A stretch of 64,000 nt of DNA from Acidobacteriota bacterium. GTDB taxonomy: Bacteria > Acidobacteriota > UBA890 > WLXD01. The DNA lies in NCBI GenBank assembly GCA_012103255.1, contig WLXD01000002.1:682001-746000 (forward strand). Direction: 5' to 3'. The notes under the pieces were generated by a model. It saw only the letters and a program-made list of their open reading frames with translations, ran no database searches and had not been told where the DNA came from. Below are positions 19,017-26,983 of the stretch, one piece after another. The translations under genes were made by a program, and so were the position numbers. Each line of letters begins with the position of its first letter. The stretch's first letter is position 1.

Positions 19017-20606
19017 TCAGGCGGTGGACCACTCGCCGTCGACGAGACGGAGGATCCGCGTGACGTTGTCGTCCTGGAGTTCCAGCGGCAGCAGCGACTG
19101 CGGGAAGTCCTGGTAGCAGACGGGACGCACGAAACGTTCGATTGCTGCAGTACCGACCGAGGTGCTCCTGGAATCCGTGGTGGCCGGGTACGGACCGCCG
19201 TGAACCATGGCGTCTCCGACCTCGACACCGGTTGGAAACCCGCCGACGATCACGCGACCGGCCTTCTCTTCGAGGATTCCCACCAGATCGGCGTACTCCT
19301 CGAGGTCCTCCGGCGTACCGTGAATCGTTGCCGTGAGCTGGCCCTCGAACGAGCTCGCCATCGCGAACATCTCATCGCGCGAGCCGCAGCCCACCACGAC
19401 CGTACTCGGGCCAAAGACCTCGTCGCGGATCTCCTCGCTGTCCATGAAGGTACCGGCATCGGTGCTGAACAGCACCGCCGTGACCGTGGCTCCGCCCGGA
19501 CCGGCATCGGTCAGATCATCGCCTGCGCGGGATACTCCCTCGACGCCAGCGACACGTTCCACGCCGCGAGCGAAGTTGGATCGGATCCCCGAATGCAGCA
19601 TCACCTGTTCGGCGGCGCCCTCGAAGTACTCCGTCAGCTGTCCACGCAGACCGTCGAGTTCCGGCGACTCCATCCCGACCAGGAAGCCCGGGCAGGTGCA
19701 GAACTGTCCGACTCCGAGAGTCACCGAATTGCGCATCCCTTTCGCGATGGCAGTGCCGTATTCAGCGGCAGCGCGTGGCAGCACGAAGATCGGATTGGTC
19801 GAACCCATCTCGGCGAAGACCGGAATCGGGCTGGGTCGAGCCGCGGCCGCATCGAACAGCGCCCGGCCACCGGCGAGCGATCCTGTGAAGGCCACCGCGC
19901 GTGCTTCCGGATGACGGACCATCGCCAGACCGATCTCGTGCCCCGTGCCGTGCAGCAGCGAGAACGTGCCCTCGGGGAATCCACACTCGGCCACTGCCTC
20001 CGCAATGGCGCGTCCGGCCATCTCGGACGTGCCTGGATGGGCCGGGTGCGCCTTCACGATCACCGGGCAGCCCGAAGCCAACGCCGACGCGGTGTCGCCG
20101 CCGGGGACCGAGAACGCGAGAGGAAAGTTGCTCGCGCCGAACACCGCCACGGGCCCCACCGCGATGCGTAGCATGCGCGTATCGGGCTTCGGCAGCGGCT
20201 TGCGCTCCGAGTCGGCATGCTCGATGCGAGCGCCCGTCCAGGATCCCTCGCGGACGAAGGCCGCGAACATCCGCAGCTGGTTGGTGGTTCGTCCGCGCTC
20301 GAACTTCAGACCGCCGACGGGCTTGCCGGTTTCCGCTTCGGCGCGTTCGAGCCACTCGTCGCCCAGCGCATCCAGCTTCTCGGCGATGCAGTCGAGGAGC
20401 TTCGCACGCGCCTCACGTCCCAGTTTCTTGATCTCCGGCAGCGCGGCTACGGCAAGACCGTAGGCACGATCGACCTCGGACTGCGTCGCGTCGTGATAGG
20501 TCGGCTCGAGGCTCGCGCCGGTGGCCGGATTCTTCGCCTGGAAGCCGTCGCCCGCGGGCTCGACTGACTCGGCGGCGCCGATGATGTTCTTACCGTGCAA
20601 TTCCAT
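19017..20606 (-). CDS. Alpha-ketoglutarate semialdehyde dehydrogenase (2,5-dioxopentanoate dehydrogenase)
   Basis: 529-residue aldehyde dehydrogenase that oxidises 2-oxoglutarate semialdehyde to 2-oxoglutarate with NAD(P)+, the last step of hydroxyproline degradation. Visible motifs: FGASNFPLAFS, AFTGSLAGGRALFD, the catalytic Glu in FAEMGSTNP, and the catalytic Cys in GQFCTCPG. The Met in place of Leu in the EMG motif and the FCTCPG sequence are typical of the KGSADH subgroup. It is the last gene of the hydroxyproline operon, 16 bp after the deaminase gene. Confidence 0.93.
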   Translation of the reverse strand: MELHGKNIIGAAESVEPAGDGFQAKNPATGASLEPTYHDATQSEVDRAYGLAVAALPEIKKLGREARAKLLDCIAEKLDALGDEWLERAEAETGKPVGGLKFERGRTTNQLRMFAAFVREGSWTGARIEHADSERKPLPKPDTRMLRIAVGPVAVFGASNFPLAFSVPGGDTASALASGCPVIVKAHPAHPGTSEMAGRAIAEAVAECGFPEGTFSLLHGTGHEIGLAMVRHPEARAVAFTGSLAGGRALFDAAAARPSPIPVFAEMGSTNPIFVLPRAAAEYGTAIAKGMRNSVTLGVGQFCTCPGFLVGMESPELDGLRGQLTEYFEGAAEQVMLHSGIRSNFARGVERVAGVEGVSRAGDDLTDAGPGGATVTAVLFSTDAGTFMDSEEIRDEVFGPSTVVVGCGSRDEMFAMASSFEGQLTATIHGTPEDLEEYADLVGILEEKAGRVIVGGFPTGVEVGDAMVHGGPYPATTDSRSTSVGTAAIERFVRPVCYQDFPQSLLPLELQDDNVTRILRLVDGEWSTA

Positions 20607-20622
20607 TTTCGCGAGGCCTCGC

Positions 20623-21528
20623 TCAGCTGTTCAGCGGGTTGGTGGCCAGAGACGTGCGCACGAGTTCGATAACACGTTCGCGCTCCGCACCCTCGATCGT
20701 AAGCCGCGGGAGCCGCACGCGTTCGCTGCCCATGCCGACCTCCTGCTGGACCAGCTTGATGAGCTGAACGAACTCCGGCACACAATCCAATCGCAGCAGG
20801 GGCAGATGCCAGTGATAGAGCTCGAAGGCTGCGCTCCATTCGCCCGCCGTTGCCCGCCGGAAGAGTTCCACGGACTCCGCAGGAAGCGCGTTCACGAGCC
20901 CGGCGACCCAGCCAACCGCACCAGCAGCTACGGCCTCGACCGGCATGTCGTCGAGCCCGGCGAAGAGCGCGAGGCGGTCGCCCATGAGTGCGTTGTTTGC
21001 CGTGATCCGACGATGATCGCCGCCTGAGTCCTTCATCGCCACGAGGTTGTCGAACTCGGCTACCAGTTCGGCCATCTGCTCTGGGAGCACATCGACCCCG
21101 TAGGCAATCGGGTTGTTGTAGAGCATGCACGGGAGGTCTGTGGCCCTGAAGACCTCAGCAAAGTGAGCGCGGTGCTCGCGCCATTCACCCTTGTGAACGT
21201 AGGCCGGGAGCACCATCAATCCGCGACACCCCTTGTCCACGGCCATCTCGGCAAGTCCCACCGCTCCGCTCGTGCTCAGCGCGGAAGTCGCCGGGATCAC
21301 TGGCACGCGGTCGCCAACAGCGCCCACGAGTGTCTCGAGGCAGGCCGCGCGCTCGTCGAAATCAAGCGTAGCGCCCTCGCCGAGGGAGCCAAACGGAATG
21401 ATCGCCGTGCCGCCATTGTCGACGAGCCAGGTGGCGTGTTGTGCCAGGAACTCATGGTCAACCGCATCGTCGTCGGTGAACGGAGTCGTGATCGCAGGCA
21501 TCACGCCCGCCCAGGTGAAGTCGCTCAT
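20623..21528 (-). CDS. 1-pyrroline-4-hydroxy-2-carboxylate deaminase (DapA/NAL family)
   Basis: 301 residues from ATG 21528, which overlaps the preceding stop in ATGA; sequence upstream of that ATG in the same frame does not belong to the family. It is a TIM-barrel lyase of the dihydrodipicolinate-synthase superfamily, with FGSLGEGATL, Tyr137 in YNNPIAYG and the Schiff-base Lys166 in AMKDSGG. In this operon the expected reaction is deamination of 1-pyrroline-4-hydroxy-2-carboxylate to 2-oxoglutarate semialdehyde and ammonia. Context between a D-hydroxyproline dehydrogenase and KGSADH favours this over true DapA activity. Confidence 0.9.
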   Translation of the reverse strand: MSDFTWAGVMPAITTPFTDDDAVDHEFLAQHATWLVDNGGTAIIPFGSLGEGATLDFDERAACLETLVGAVGDRVPVIPATSALSTSGAVGLAEMAVDKGCRGLMVLPAYVHKGEWREHRAHFAEVFRATDLPCMLYNNPIAYGVDVLPEQMAELVAEFDNLVAMKDSGGDHRRITANNALMGDRLALFAGLDDMPVEAVAAGAVGWVAGLVNALPAESVELFRRATAGEWSAAFELYHWHLPLLRLDCVPEFVQLIKLVQQEVGMGSERVRLPRLTIEGAERERVIELVRTSLATNPLNS

Positions 21529-22802
21529 TGCATCGCCTCGCTCGTCTGTGCCGCGCTGATCTCGGCCAACGCCGCGGTCTCGATCGGAAAGAGCGGCGGC
21601 CGGATGCTGTCCTGCTTCCAGCCACCAATGAATCGCATGGCGGGGCCGCACATTCGTGCCTGGCATGCCCCCATCCCGCAACGGGTCTTGAGTTTTGCGT
21701 CCCGTGCATCCTCGTAAGCGCGTAGTTCGCCAAGAGTTACGTCCTCGCAGCGGCAAACCACCGTCGCGTCGGTCGCGAGCGCGCCGAGTTCCGGACTCAG
21801 CTCAAACGCCGCCTCGAGGGCGGCCGCGAAGCGCTGTTCTCGATCACGCACTCGGCTGAGCGCCCGGGCAGCATCAACGTCGCCGGCTGCTGCGAGGCCG
21901 GCGATCCGCCCCTCTGCCAGGGCCACATCCACACCGCCTACACCGGTGATCTCGCCGGCAGCAAACAGCCCCTCGACGTCGGTGCGTTGCAACGAATCCA
22001 CCTGGACGTTCTCCTCCGCCAGTGCCGCATTGCAGAGCCGCGCGAGGCGGGTCTCGGGCACCAGGCCGAAGCCGCAGGCCACGAGCTCACATTCGATCTG
22101 GTGTCTGCCGCCAGGCGTGCGGACGGTAACGCTCGATACGGCGTCCTCCCCCTGAGCTGCTTCAACCCAGCTGCTGTACAACCTTCGAACACCGCGGATT
22201 CCCGCGGCCAGACTCATCGCCTGCTTCAGTTTCCGAGGGTGACGCATCAGTCGCGGCGCCATGCCGATCAGGGAGCCCAGCGGGGCCTGCTCCACCAGCG
22301 CTGTGACCTGCGCGCCGGCTCCCTTCAGGTAGTGGGCAACGGCCAAGAGCAATGGGCCGGAGCCTGCGACGACGATCCGCGTTCCACGGACTGGCCATCC
22401 CGATTTCGCCAGAGCCTGCGCCCCGCCAGCGCCCATCACACCCGGTAGCGTCCAGCCCGGGAAAGGGAGGAACCGCTCACGCGACCCGGTCGCCAGCACC
22501 GTCGCACCGGTATGAACACGGGCCAATCCGTCTGGCCTACGCAAGAAGAGCGATCGAGCCCCTTCGACATCCACGACCGCCGTCCCACTCAGATGTTCCA
22601 CTGTGCTGGAGGCGAGGCGCCGCAGCCATGGTTGCGCCCCCGCTGGTGGCTGGCCTGTTCCCTGTCTCCAGATCTGACCGCCCGACTTGGGGTTGTCATC
22701 GACCAAGACGACGCGTGCACCAGACTCCGATGCCTCCACGGCGGCCGCCACTCCCGCCGGCCCGGCACCAACCACGGTCACGTCCGTCCGCAACTCAAGC
22801 AT
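21525..22802 (-). CDS. D-hydroxyproline dehydrogenase subunit, FAD oxidoreductase with BFD-like Fe-S domain (HcnB/OoxA type)
   Basis: 425 residues. The N-terminal dinucleotide-binding fold reads VVGAGPAGVAAAVEASESGA and later VLATGSRERFLPFPGW. The C-terminal region is a BFD-like [2Fe-2S] domain: VCRCEDVTLGELR, then CGMGACQARMC. This is the large flavin subunit type of cyanide synthase/octopine oxidase-like heteromers, which in hydroxyproline operons form a multi-subunit D-hydroxyproline dehydrogenase. It overlaps the small Fe-S subunit by 8 bp and the deaminase by 4 bp. Confidence 0.9.
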   Translation of the reverse strand: MLELRTDVTVVGAGPAGVAAAVEASESGARVVLVDDNPKSGGQIWRQGTGQPPAGAQPWLRRLASSTVEHLSGTAVVDVEGARSLFLRRPDGLARVHTGATVLATGSRERFLPFPGWTLPGVMGAGGAQALAKSGWPVRGTRIVVAGSGPLLLAVAHYLKGAGAQVTALVEQAPLGSLIGMAPRLMRHPRKLKQAMSLAAGIRGVRRLYSSWVEAAQGEDAVSSVTVRTPGGRHQIECELVACGFGLVPETRLARLCNAALAEENVQVDSLQRTDVEGLFAAGEITGVGGVDVALAEGRIAGLAAAGDVDAARALSRVRDREQRFAAALEAAFELSPELGALATDATVVCRCEDVTLGELRAYEDARDAKLKTRCGMGACQARMCGPAMRFIGGWKQDSIRPPLFPIETAALAEISAAQTSEAMQ

Positions 22803-23046
22803 TGGCTGTTCTCACGGCCATGTTTTCAGCGCAGACTAGCTGACACGTCCGTACTCCCGGAACACCATCAACCTCGGCCCTGCACTCGAAGCAGATACCC
22901 ATTCCGCAGACCGGCCCACGGACAGCGCCGCTTGCTGCTCTGCGAAACCCGTGGACACCGGCGATCGCAATGGCGGCCGCGACGGAAGTACCCGAAAGCA
23001 CTTCAATCTCGGCACCATCCACGGTGATCACGACTGAGCGGCTCAC
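22795..23046 (-). CDS. Small (2Fe-2S) subunit of D-hydroxyproline dehydrogenase (HcnA type)
   Basis: About 83 residues of plant-ferredoxin-like fold with the cluster motif C-x4-C-x2-C (CGMGICFEC) and a fourth Cys in RTCQLVC. It would carry electrons between the two flavin subunits. I prefer the GTG at 23046, in a GTGA overlap with the preceding stop and with GGAG six bases upstream. An in-frame ATG at 23058 would add four residues (MERR). The gene overlaps the large subunit downstream by 8 bp. Confidence 0.9.
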   Translation of the reverse strand: MSRSVVITVDGAEIEVLSGTSVAAAIAIAGVHGFRRAASGAVRGPVCGMGICFECRAEVDGVPGVRTCQLVCAENMAVRTANA

Positions 23047-24182
23047 GCGACGCTCCATTCCGCTACCGGTCGATCGAGGCGGTACGGTGCGGCATCGATG
23101 AACGGCGTTTCGCCGCGCACCTGGGCGGCAATGATGCCTCCAGTCCCGAGTGACGTGGTAATTCCCAGGCCTTCGTGACCGGTCGCCACGAACAATCCCT
23201 CGTGACCGGGTACGGGCCCGATGTAGGGCAACTTGTCGGCGGTCGCGGCCCGGAAGCCGGTCCAGGTGCGAATGACACGGAGATCCGCCAATCCGGGAAG
23301 GAGTTCCATTGCGCGCTCGAGCATCCTGGCCAGGATCCCGTGATCCACCGCCCGATGCGTGGCGCCGAACTGCCGCGACGAACCAATTAGCGTCTGCCCG
23401 GTTGTCCGCGGCTGAACATTGAACGCAACCGACGACTGGTTCGCGCCATGAGCCGACCGAAAGTACCCCAGCTCTGCCACCTGATGTCGGATCAGCGGTC
23501 GTCCTCTTTCCGTGATCGCGAGATGCCCTTTGCGCGGCCGGACCAGGTCATGCAACCGAGGATCGGGCAGCAAATGCAGGGCGCGGTCGCCGGCGGCGTT
23601 CACGATGATCGGAGCGCTGAGCGCAGATCCGTCGGCGAGAGTCACGGCCCCTGAGGCGACGGCAACAACCTCCGCGTTGCGACGTATCTGGCCGTCACGA
23701 CGCTCCGTTTCTGCGAGTAACCACTCTGCCGCCGCGGGCGGGTACACGACGGTATCGCCGGGCACGCGCAGGCCCCCAACGAGTTCGTGGGCGAGCGCCG
23801 GCTCGGCCTCGCGCAACTGTCGCTGGTCGAGCACCTCAGCACGGATCCCTCGCGCCGCGTAGTAGTCCCTCTTCTGCTGGGCCGCCTCGAGGTCCTCATC
23901 GTCGACCGCCACCCACACGCAGCCGCACTCGTCCCGCTGAACACCCACCGGAAACTCGGGTGCGAGCTCGTCCCAGAGCTGCTGCGACCGATGGCACAGC
24001 TCGAACTGGGCCTCGGAGTCATCGGTGATGATGATGTGTCCCATACCTGCCGCTGTGGCTCCGCCCGCCGTGCCCGGTGCCGCATCCAGAACCAGTACGC
24101 GACGGTCATCTCTGGCAAGCGCGCGGGCGCACGCTGCGCCGACGATCCCGGCGCCGACGACGATAGCGTCGGGCGTCTTCAC
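23043..24182 (-). CDS. D-hydroxyproline dehydrogenase catalytic subunit, DadA/HcnC-type FAD oxidoreductase
   Basis: 379 residues from GTG 24182 (GTGA overlap with the epimerase stop). Residues before it in the same frame do not resemble the family. The N-terminus is a Rossmann FAD site (IVVGAGIVGAACARALARD). The C-terminus holds the DAO-fold signature GPVPGHEGLFVATGHEGLGIT. It would oxidise cis-4-hydroxy-D-proline to 1-pyrroline-4-hydroxy-2-carboxylate. The downstream small and large Fe-S/flavin subunits probably complete an electron-transferring heteromer rather than a stand-alone oxidase. Confidence 0.91.
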   Translation of the reverse strand: MKTPDAIVVGAGIVGAACARALARDDRRVLVLDAAPGTAGGATAAGMGHIIITDDSEAQFELCHRSQQLWDELAPEFPVGVQRDECGCVWVAVDDEDLEAAQQKRDYYAARGIRAEVLDQRQLREAEPALAHELVGGLRVPGDTVVYPPAAAEWLLAETERRDGQIRRNAEVVAVASGAVTLADGSALSAPIIVNAAGDRALHLLPDPRLHDLVRPRKGHLAITERGRPLIRHQVAELGYFRSAHGANQSSVAFNVQPRTTGQTLIGSSRQFGATHRAVDHGILARMLERAMELLPGLADLRVIRTWTGFRAATADKLPYIGPVPGHEGLFVATGHEGLGITTSLGTGGIIAAQVRGETPFIDAAPYRLDRPVAEWSVA

Positions 24183-25117
24183 AGTGGGATCCCCTCCGCG
24201 AACGGGTCGTCGTCGTGAAAGAGCAGGGAGTTCTCGGCCGTGATCCACGCGCGGCCGCGCACGGTAGGCATGACGCCTCCGTCCACGGCTTCGATCGTGC
24301 CCTCGAAGACACTGCCCACGATCCCTTCCTGGCGCCAGACCTGGCCGGGGGCGAGCTTGCCGTCAGCAGCAAGGCACGCCATCTTCGCGCTCGTCCCTGT
24401 CCCACACGGAGAGCGATCGTACTCGCGTCCGGGACACAGCACGAAATTGCGGCTGTCTGCGCCCTCTCCAGGAGCTGCCGCGAACAACTCGATGTGATCG
24501 ACCTCCGACCCGTCAGCGCCAACGACTCCGGCCGCGGTGAGTGCAGCCCTGATATCCGCGGTGACATCCGTGAGGTGTAGCAGGTCGGGATTGGCGAGAT
24601 CCTGGCCATGGTCGTCTACGAGGAAGAACCAGTTGCCACCCCACGCCACGTCGCCGGTAACGGTGCCCAATCCGGGGACCTCGACCTGGATATCCTTCTG
24701 AGTCCGGTAGCTCAGCACATTGGCGACGGATACGGTCCGGTCATCGTGGATCTCCACACCCACGAGGCCAGCGGGCGTCTCGAATCGGTGACCGCCCAGC
24801 TCCAGCATGCCGCGTCGCCGCAGGGTCTCGGCCACACCGATCATCCCGTGAACGCACATGCCGAGATAACCGACGTTGTTAAAGAAGATCACCTGCGCGA
24901 CGGCCTCGTCACCGTTGGGCGGGCAAAGCACCGCGCCGACCATCGCGTCGAACCCGCGCGGTTCATTGACCACGCCCGCTCGGAATCGGTCGTGCGATTC
25001 GCGGAATCGCTCACGCCGCTCGAGGGCCGTTCCCGGGCCAAGATCCGGCCCCCCTTCGACGACCAGTCGCGTCGGCTCTCCGCCGGTGTGCGAGTCGATC
25101 ACCCTCACCCTTCGCAT
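24179..25117 (-). CDS. 4-hydroxyproline 2-epimerase (proline racemase family)
   Basis: 312 residues. Both catalytic cysteines of a two-base epimerase are present: Cys88 in GMCVHGMIG and Cys238 in SPCGTGTSAK. Trans-3-hydroxy-L-proline dehydratases of the same family replace one Cys (usually with Thr), so epimerase activity converting trans-4-hydroxy-L-proline to cis-4-hydroxy-D-proline is preferred. It is the first enzyme gene of the operon, with a 1-base TGATG overlap with the regulator upstream. Confidence 0.93.
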   Translation of the reverse strand: MRRVRVIDSHTGGEPTRLVVEGGPDLGPGTALERRERFRESHDRFRAGVVNEPRGFDAMVGAVLCPPNGDEAVAQVIFFNNVGYLGMCVHGMIGVAETLRRRGMLELGGHRFETPAGLVGVEIHDDRTVSVANVLSYRTQKDIQVEVPGLGTVTGDVAWGGNWFFLVDDHGQDLANPDLLHLTDVTADIRAALTAAGVVGADGSEVDHIELFAAAPGEGADSRNFVLCPGREYDRSPCGTGTSAKMACLAADGKLAPGQVWRQEGIVGSVFEGTIEAVDGGVMPTVRGRAWITAENSLLFHDDDPFAEGIPL

Positions 25118-25689
25118 CAGTGCTCTCTCCCTGCCGCGCCACCGTCGGACAAGAGCACGAATTCGAGCTCACCCCGACCGGCGTTGCGATACTCCACCGC
25201 AAACTGCGGCGCATAAGTGATGTGATCGCCGGCCCCAAGCGCTATCTCCTCGTCGCCGAGTGTCAACCGCAGGCGACCGCGCACTACCGTCAGGTGCTCC
25301 AGGACTCCCGCACGATTGGCCGGCATCTCGCCGGTGGTCGCCCGTGGTCCGAGCACGTAGGTCACGACTTCGAGTCCGCCACGCGCCAGCGTCGTCGTCA
25401 CGCCATGGCGCTGCACGCCTCCCTCGGCGTCAACCAGCGAACGACGTTGTTCCGCCTTTACCAGGCGCGTCGGCGCACCCGGCTCGTCCAACAACTCTGT
25501 GAGCGAGCACCCCAGCGCCCGTGCGATCTGCCACGCGAGCTTCACGGTCGGGTTCTTCACCGACCGCTCGACCTCCGACAGCATGGCGCTGGAGACACCA
25601 CTGCTCTGGGCTAGCGCGTCGAGCGTAAGTCCCTGCTGCTGCCGTCGGGCGCGGATCTGGGCGCCGACATCGGGTCCGGAATGCGTCAT
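25117..25689 (-). CDS. XRE-cupin transcriptional regulator of the hydroxyproline operon
   Basis: 190 residues. Residues about 8-65 form an XRE helix-turn-helix (IRARRQQQGLTLDALAQSSG, then SEVERSVKNPT). Residues about 105-180 form a double-stranded beta-helix cupin (LEHLTVVRGRLRLTLGDEE, LGAGDHITYAP) that probably binds a pathway intermediate. It leads the operon, and a perfect 10-bp palindrome lies just upstream of its start. This suggests autoregulation and inducer-controlled expression of all seven genes. Confidence 0.92.
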   Translation of the reverse strand: MTHSGPDVGAQIRARRQQQGLTLDALAQSSGVSSAMLSEVERSVKNPTVKLAWQIARALGCSLTELLDEPGAPTRLVKAEQRRSLVDAEGGVQRHGVTTTLARGGLEVVTYVLGPRATTGEMPANRAGVLEHLTVVRGRLRLTLGDEEIALGAGDHITYAPQFAVEYRNAGRGELEFVLLSDGGAAGREH

Positions 25690-25702
25690 AGCGATGAAAA
25701 TA

Positions 25703-25712
25703 CGCTATAGCG
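25703..25712 (-). promoter_or_regulatory. Palindromic candidate operator upstream of the hydroxyproline operon
   Basis: CGCTATAGCG is a perfect 10-bp palindrome ending 14 bases before the regulator ATG on the minus strand, inside a short AT-rich stretch that also offers TATAGC as a possible -10 element. A related half-site, ATAGCGAT, lies at the start codon (25688-25695). Position and symmetry fit binding by the XRE-cupin protein; this is inference. Confidence 0.42.
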
Positions 25713-25765
25713 AATTCCAGCTCAACCCGGCTACTGTGGATACTCGAGCGTTGAAGCTCGACGAC

Positions 25766-26806
25766 TCAGCGGCCGAGACGCTCCAGTTCGTCGTCGATCA
25801 GCTCCGCCAACATCTCATAAGGCACGGCGCCGCCAACCAGCGGCCGACCGTTGACGAACAGTGCAGGAGTCCCGTCGAGTCCGAGTCGGCTGGCGAGCTG
25901 GAGATCCTCGTCAACCTGCGCGGCGTACTTGCCCGTGTCGAGACATGCGTCGAAAGCTGCCTGATCCAGTCCGAGTTGGCCCGCTTTGGCTTTCAGGTCG
26001 GGCACCGTGAGAGACGCCTGGTCGGCGAACATCGCGTCGTGAAGTTCCCAGAAGCGACCCTGCTCCTCAGCGCAGAGCGAGGCCTCCCCCGCCTTGATCG
26101 CGTTCGGATGAATCTGCGACAGGGGCAACTGGCGATAAATGAGACGAATCTGGCCGTCGTACTCGCGCTTGGCGCGCTCCAGGGTGGCGGCGAAACCGCC
26201 ACAGTACGGGCATTCGAAATCCGAGAACTCCACCAGGGTGATTGGCGCGTCCTCCGGTCCGAAGGTCGGATGTCCATCGTGCTCGAAACCGACGCGGTAC
26301 GGCTCTAGCTCGTGGCCCTCTGCGAGACCCGCGGCGAACTCCTCGAGCCGTGACTCGCGCTCCTCGTCCCAGAGGAACTGACGGATTGGTCCACGCAGCA
26401 TCTCGAGCGGACGACCCTGCAACCTGCTCTGGTTGGCCGAGTACCACGCTGCGATATCGGCTTCGGTTACCGTGATCTTGGCCTCGATCTCCTCGACCAC
26501 CAGGTCGCCCACGTCAACACCACGGCGCCCGGCTTCGGCGTCCAGAAGACGCTGGCGCACGGCCTGCGTGACTCCGGTCTCGAGCAATTGGTACAACTGG
26601 GTGCCGTATTGATGCTCCAGCAAAGCGAGTTCATCACCGACGAACTCGTCCAGATCGGCACGGGTGACGGGCACGCCGTCGACAATCGCCAGCGGACCAT
26701 CGTCGCCCCGCGACTGGGCCGCCGAACTTTGGTGGACTGGCTCCTGGGAAGTGGCCTCATCGGCGCATCCCACGAGCGTTGCGAGCAGGAGAAAGGGCAT
26801 TCCCAA
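25766..26806 (-). CDS. DsbA-like thioredoxin-fold lipoprotein with SurA-like N-terminal region
   Basis: 346 residues as read from TTG 26806 (ATG at 26800). A hydrophobic stretch ends in the lipobox-like LVGC (Cys14). Residues about 40-165 resemble the helical N-terminal region of SurA-type chaperones (VDGVPVTRADLDEFV). From about 180 the DsbA fold begins, with active-site CPYC at 199-202 and the cis-Pro loop GLDGTPALFVNG. Expected role: periplasmic thiol oxidation or isomerisation. The 5' end is suspicious: a strong Shine-Dalgarno plus ATG at 26847 opens a different frame, and one extra base just after that ATG would give an ideal lipoprotein signal (see findings). Confidence 0.88.
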   Translation of the reverse strand: MGMPFLLLATLVGCADEATSQEPVHQSSAAQSRGDDGPLAIVDGVPVTRADLDEFVGDELALLEHQYGTQLYQLLETGVTQAVRQRLLDAEAGRRGVDVGDLVVEEIEAKITVTEADIAAWYSANQSRLQGRPLEMLRGPIRQFLWDEERESRLEEFAAGLAEGHELEPYRVGFEHDGHPTFGPEDAPITLVEFSDFECPYCGGFAATLERAKREYDGQIRLIYRQLPLSQIHPNAIKAGEASLCAEEQGRFWELHDAMFADQASLTVPDLKAKAGQLGLDQAAFDACLDTGKYAAQVDEDLQLASRLGLDGTPALFVNGRPLVGGAVPYEMLAELIDDELERLGR

Positions 26807-26844
26807 GGCAGCGGTGCGGGCCGTGAGGCTCGTGCGGCGGCGGA

Positions 26845-26858
26845 CATACGGGCTCCTT
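26845..26858 (-). other. Out-of-frame Shine-Dalgarno/ATG preceding the DsbA-like gene
   Basis: AAGGAG at 26858-26853 and ATG at 26847-26845 are spaced by five bases, an excellent initiation site. The ATG is one frame off from the DsbA-like coding sequence. In the coding frame the triplets after this point read VRRRTSLTARTAALGMPFLL, a positively charged n-region leading into the hydrophobic lipoprotein signal. A one-base deletion, biological or in the assembly, is the simplest explanation. Confidence 0.5.
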
Positions 26859-26983
26859 AAATTCGGATCAACGTGGTGCCCCTACTTTAGCCGCTCGGCG
26901 CCGGTCGGGCTTGTCAGGTCTGCGCCCTTCGTGGGAAACGGTACAGTGGCGCCTCTCCCCTCACGACGCCAGAGAGAACCATC

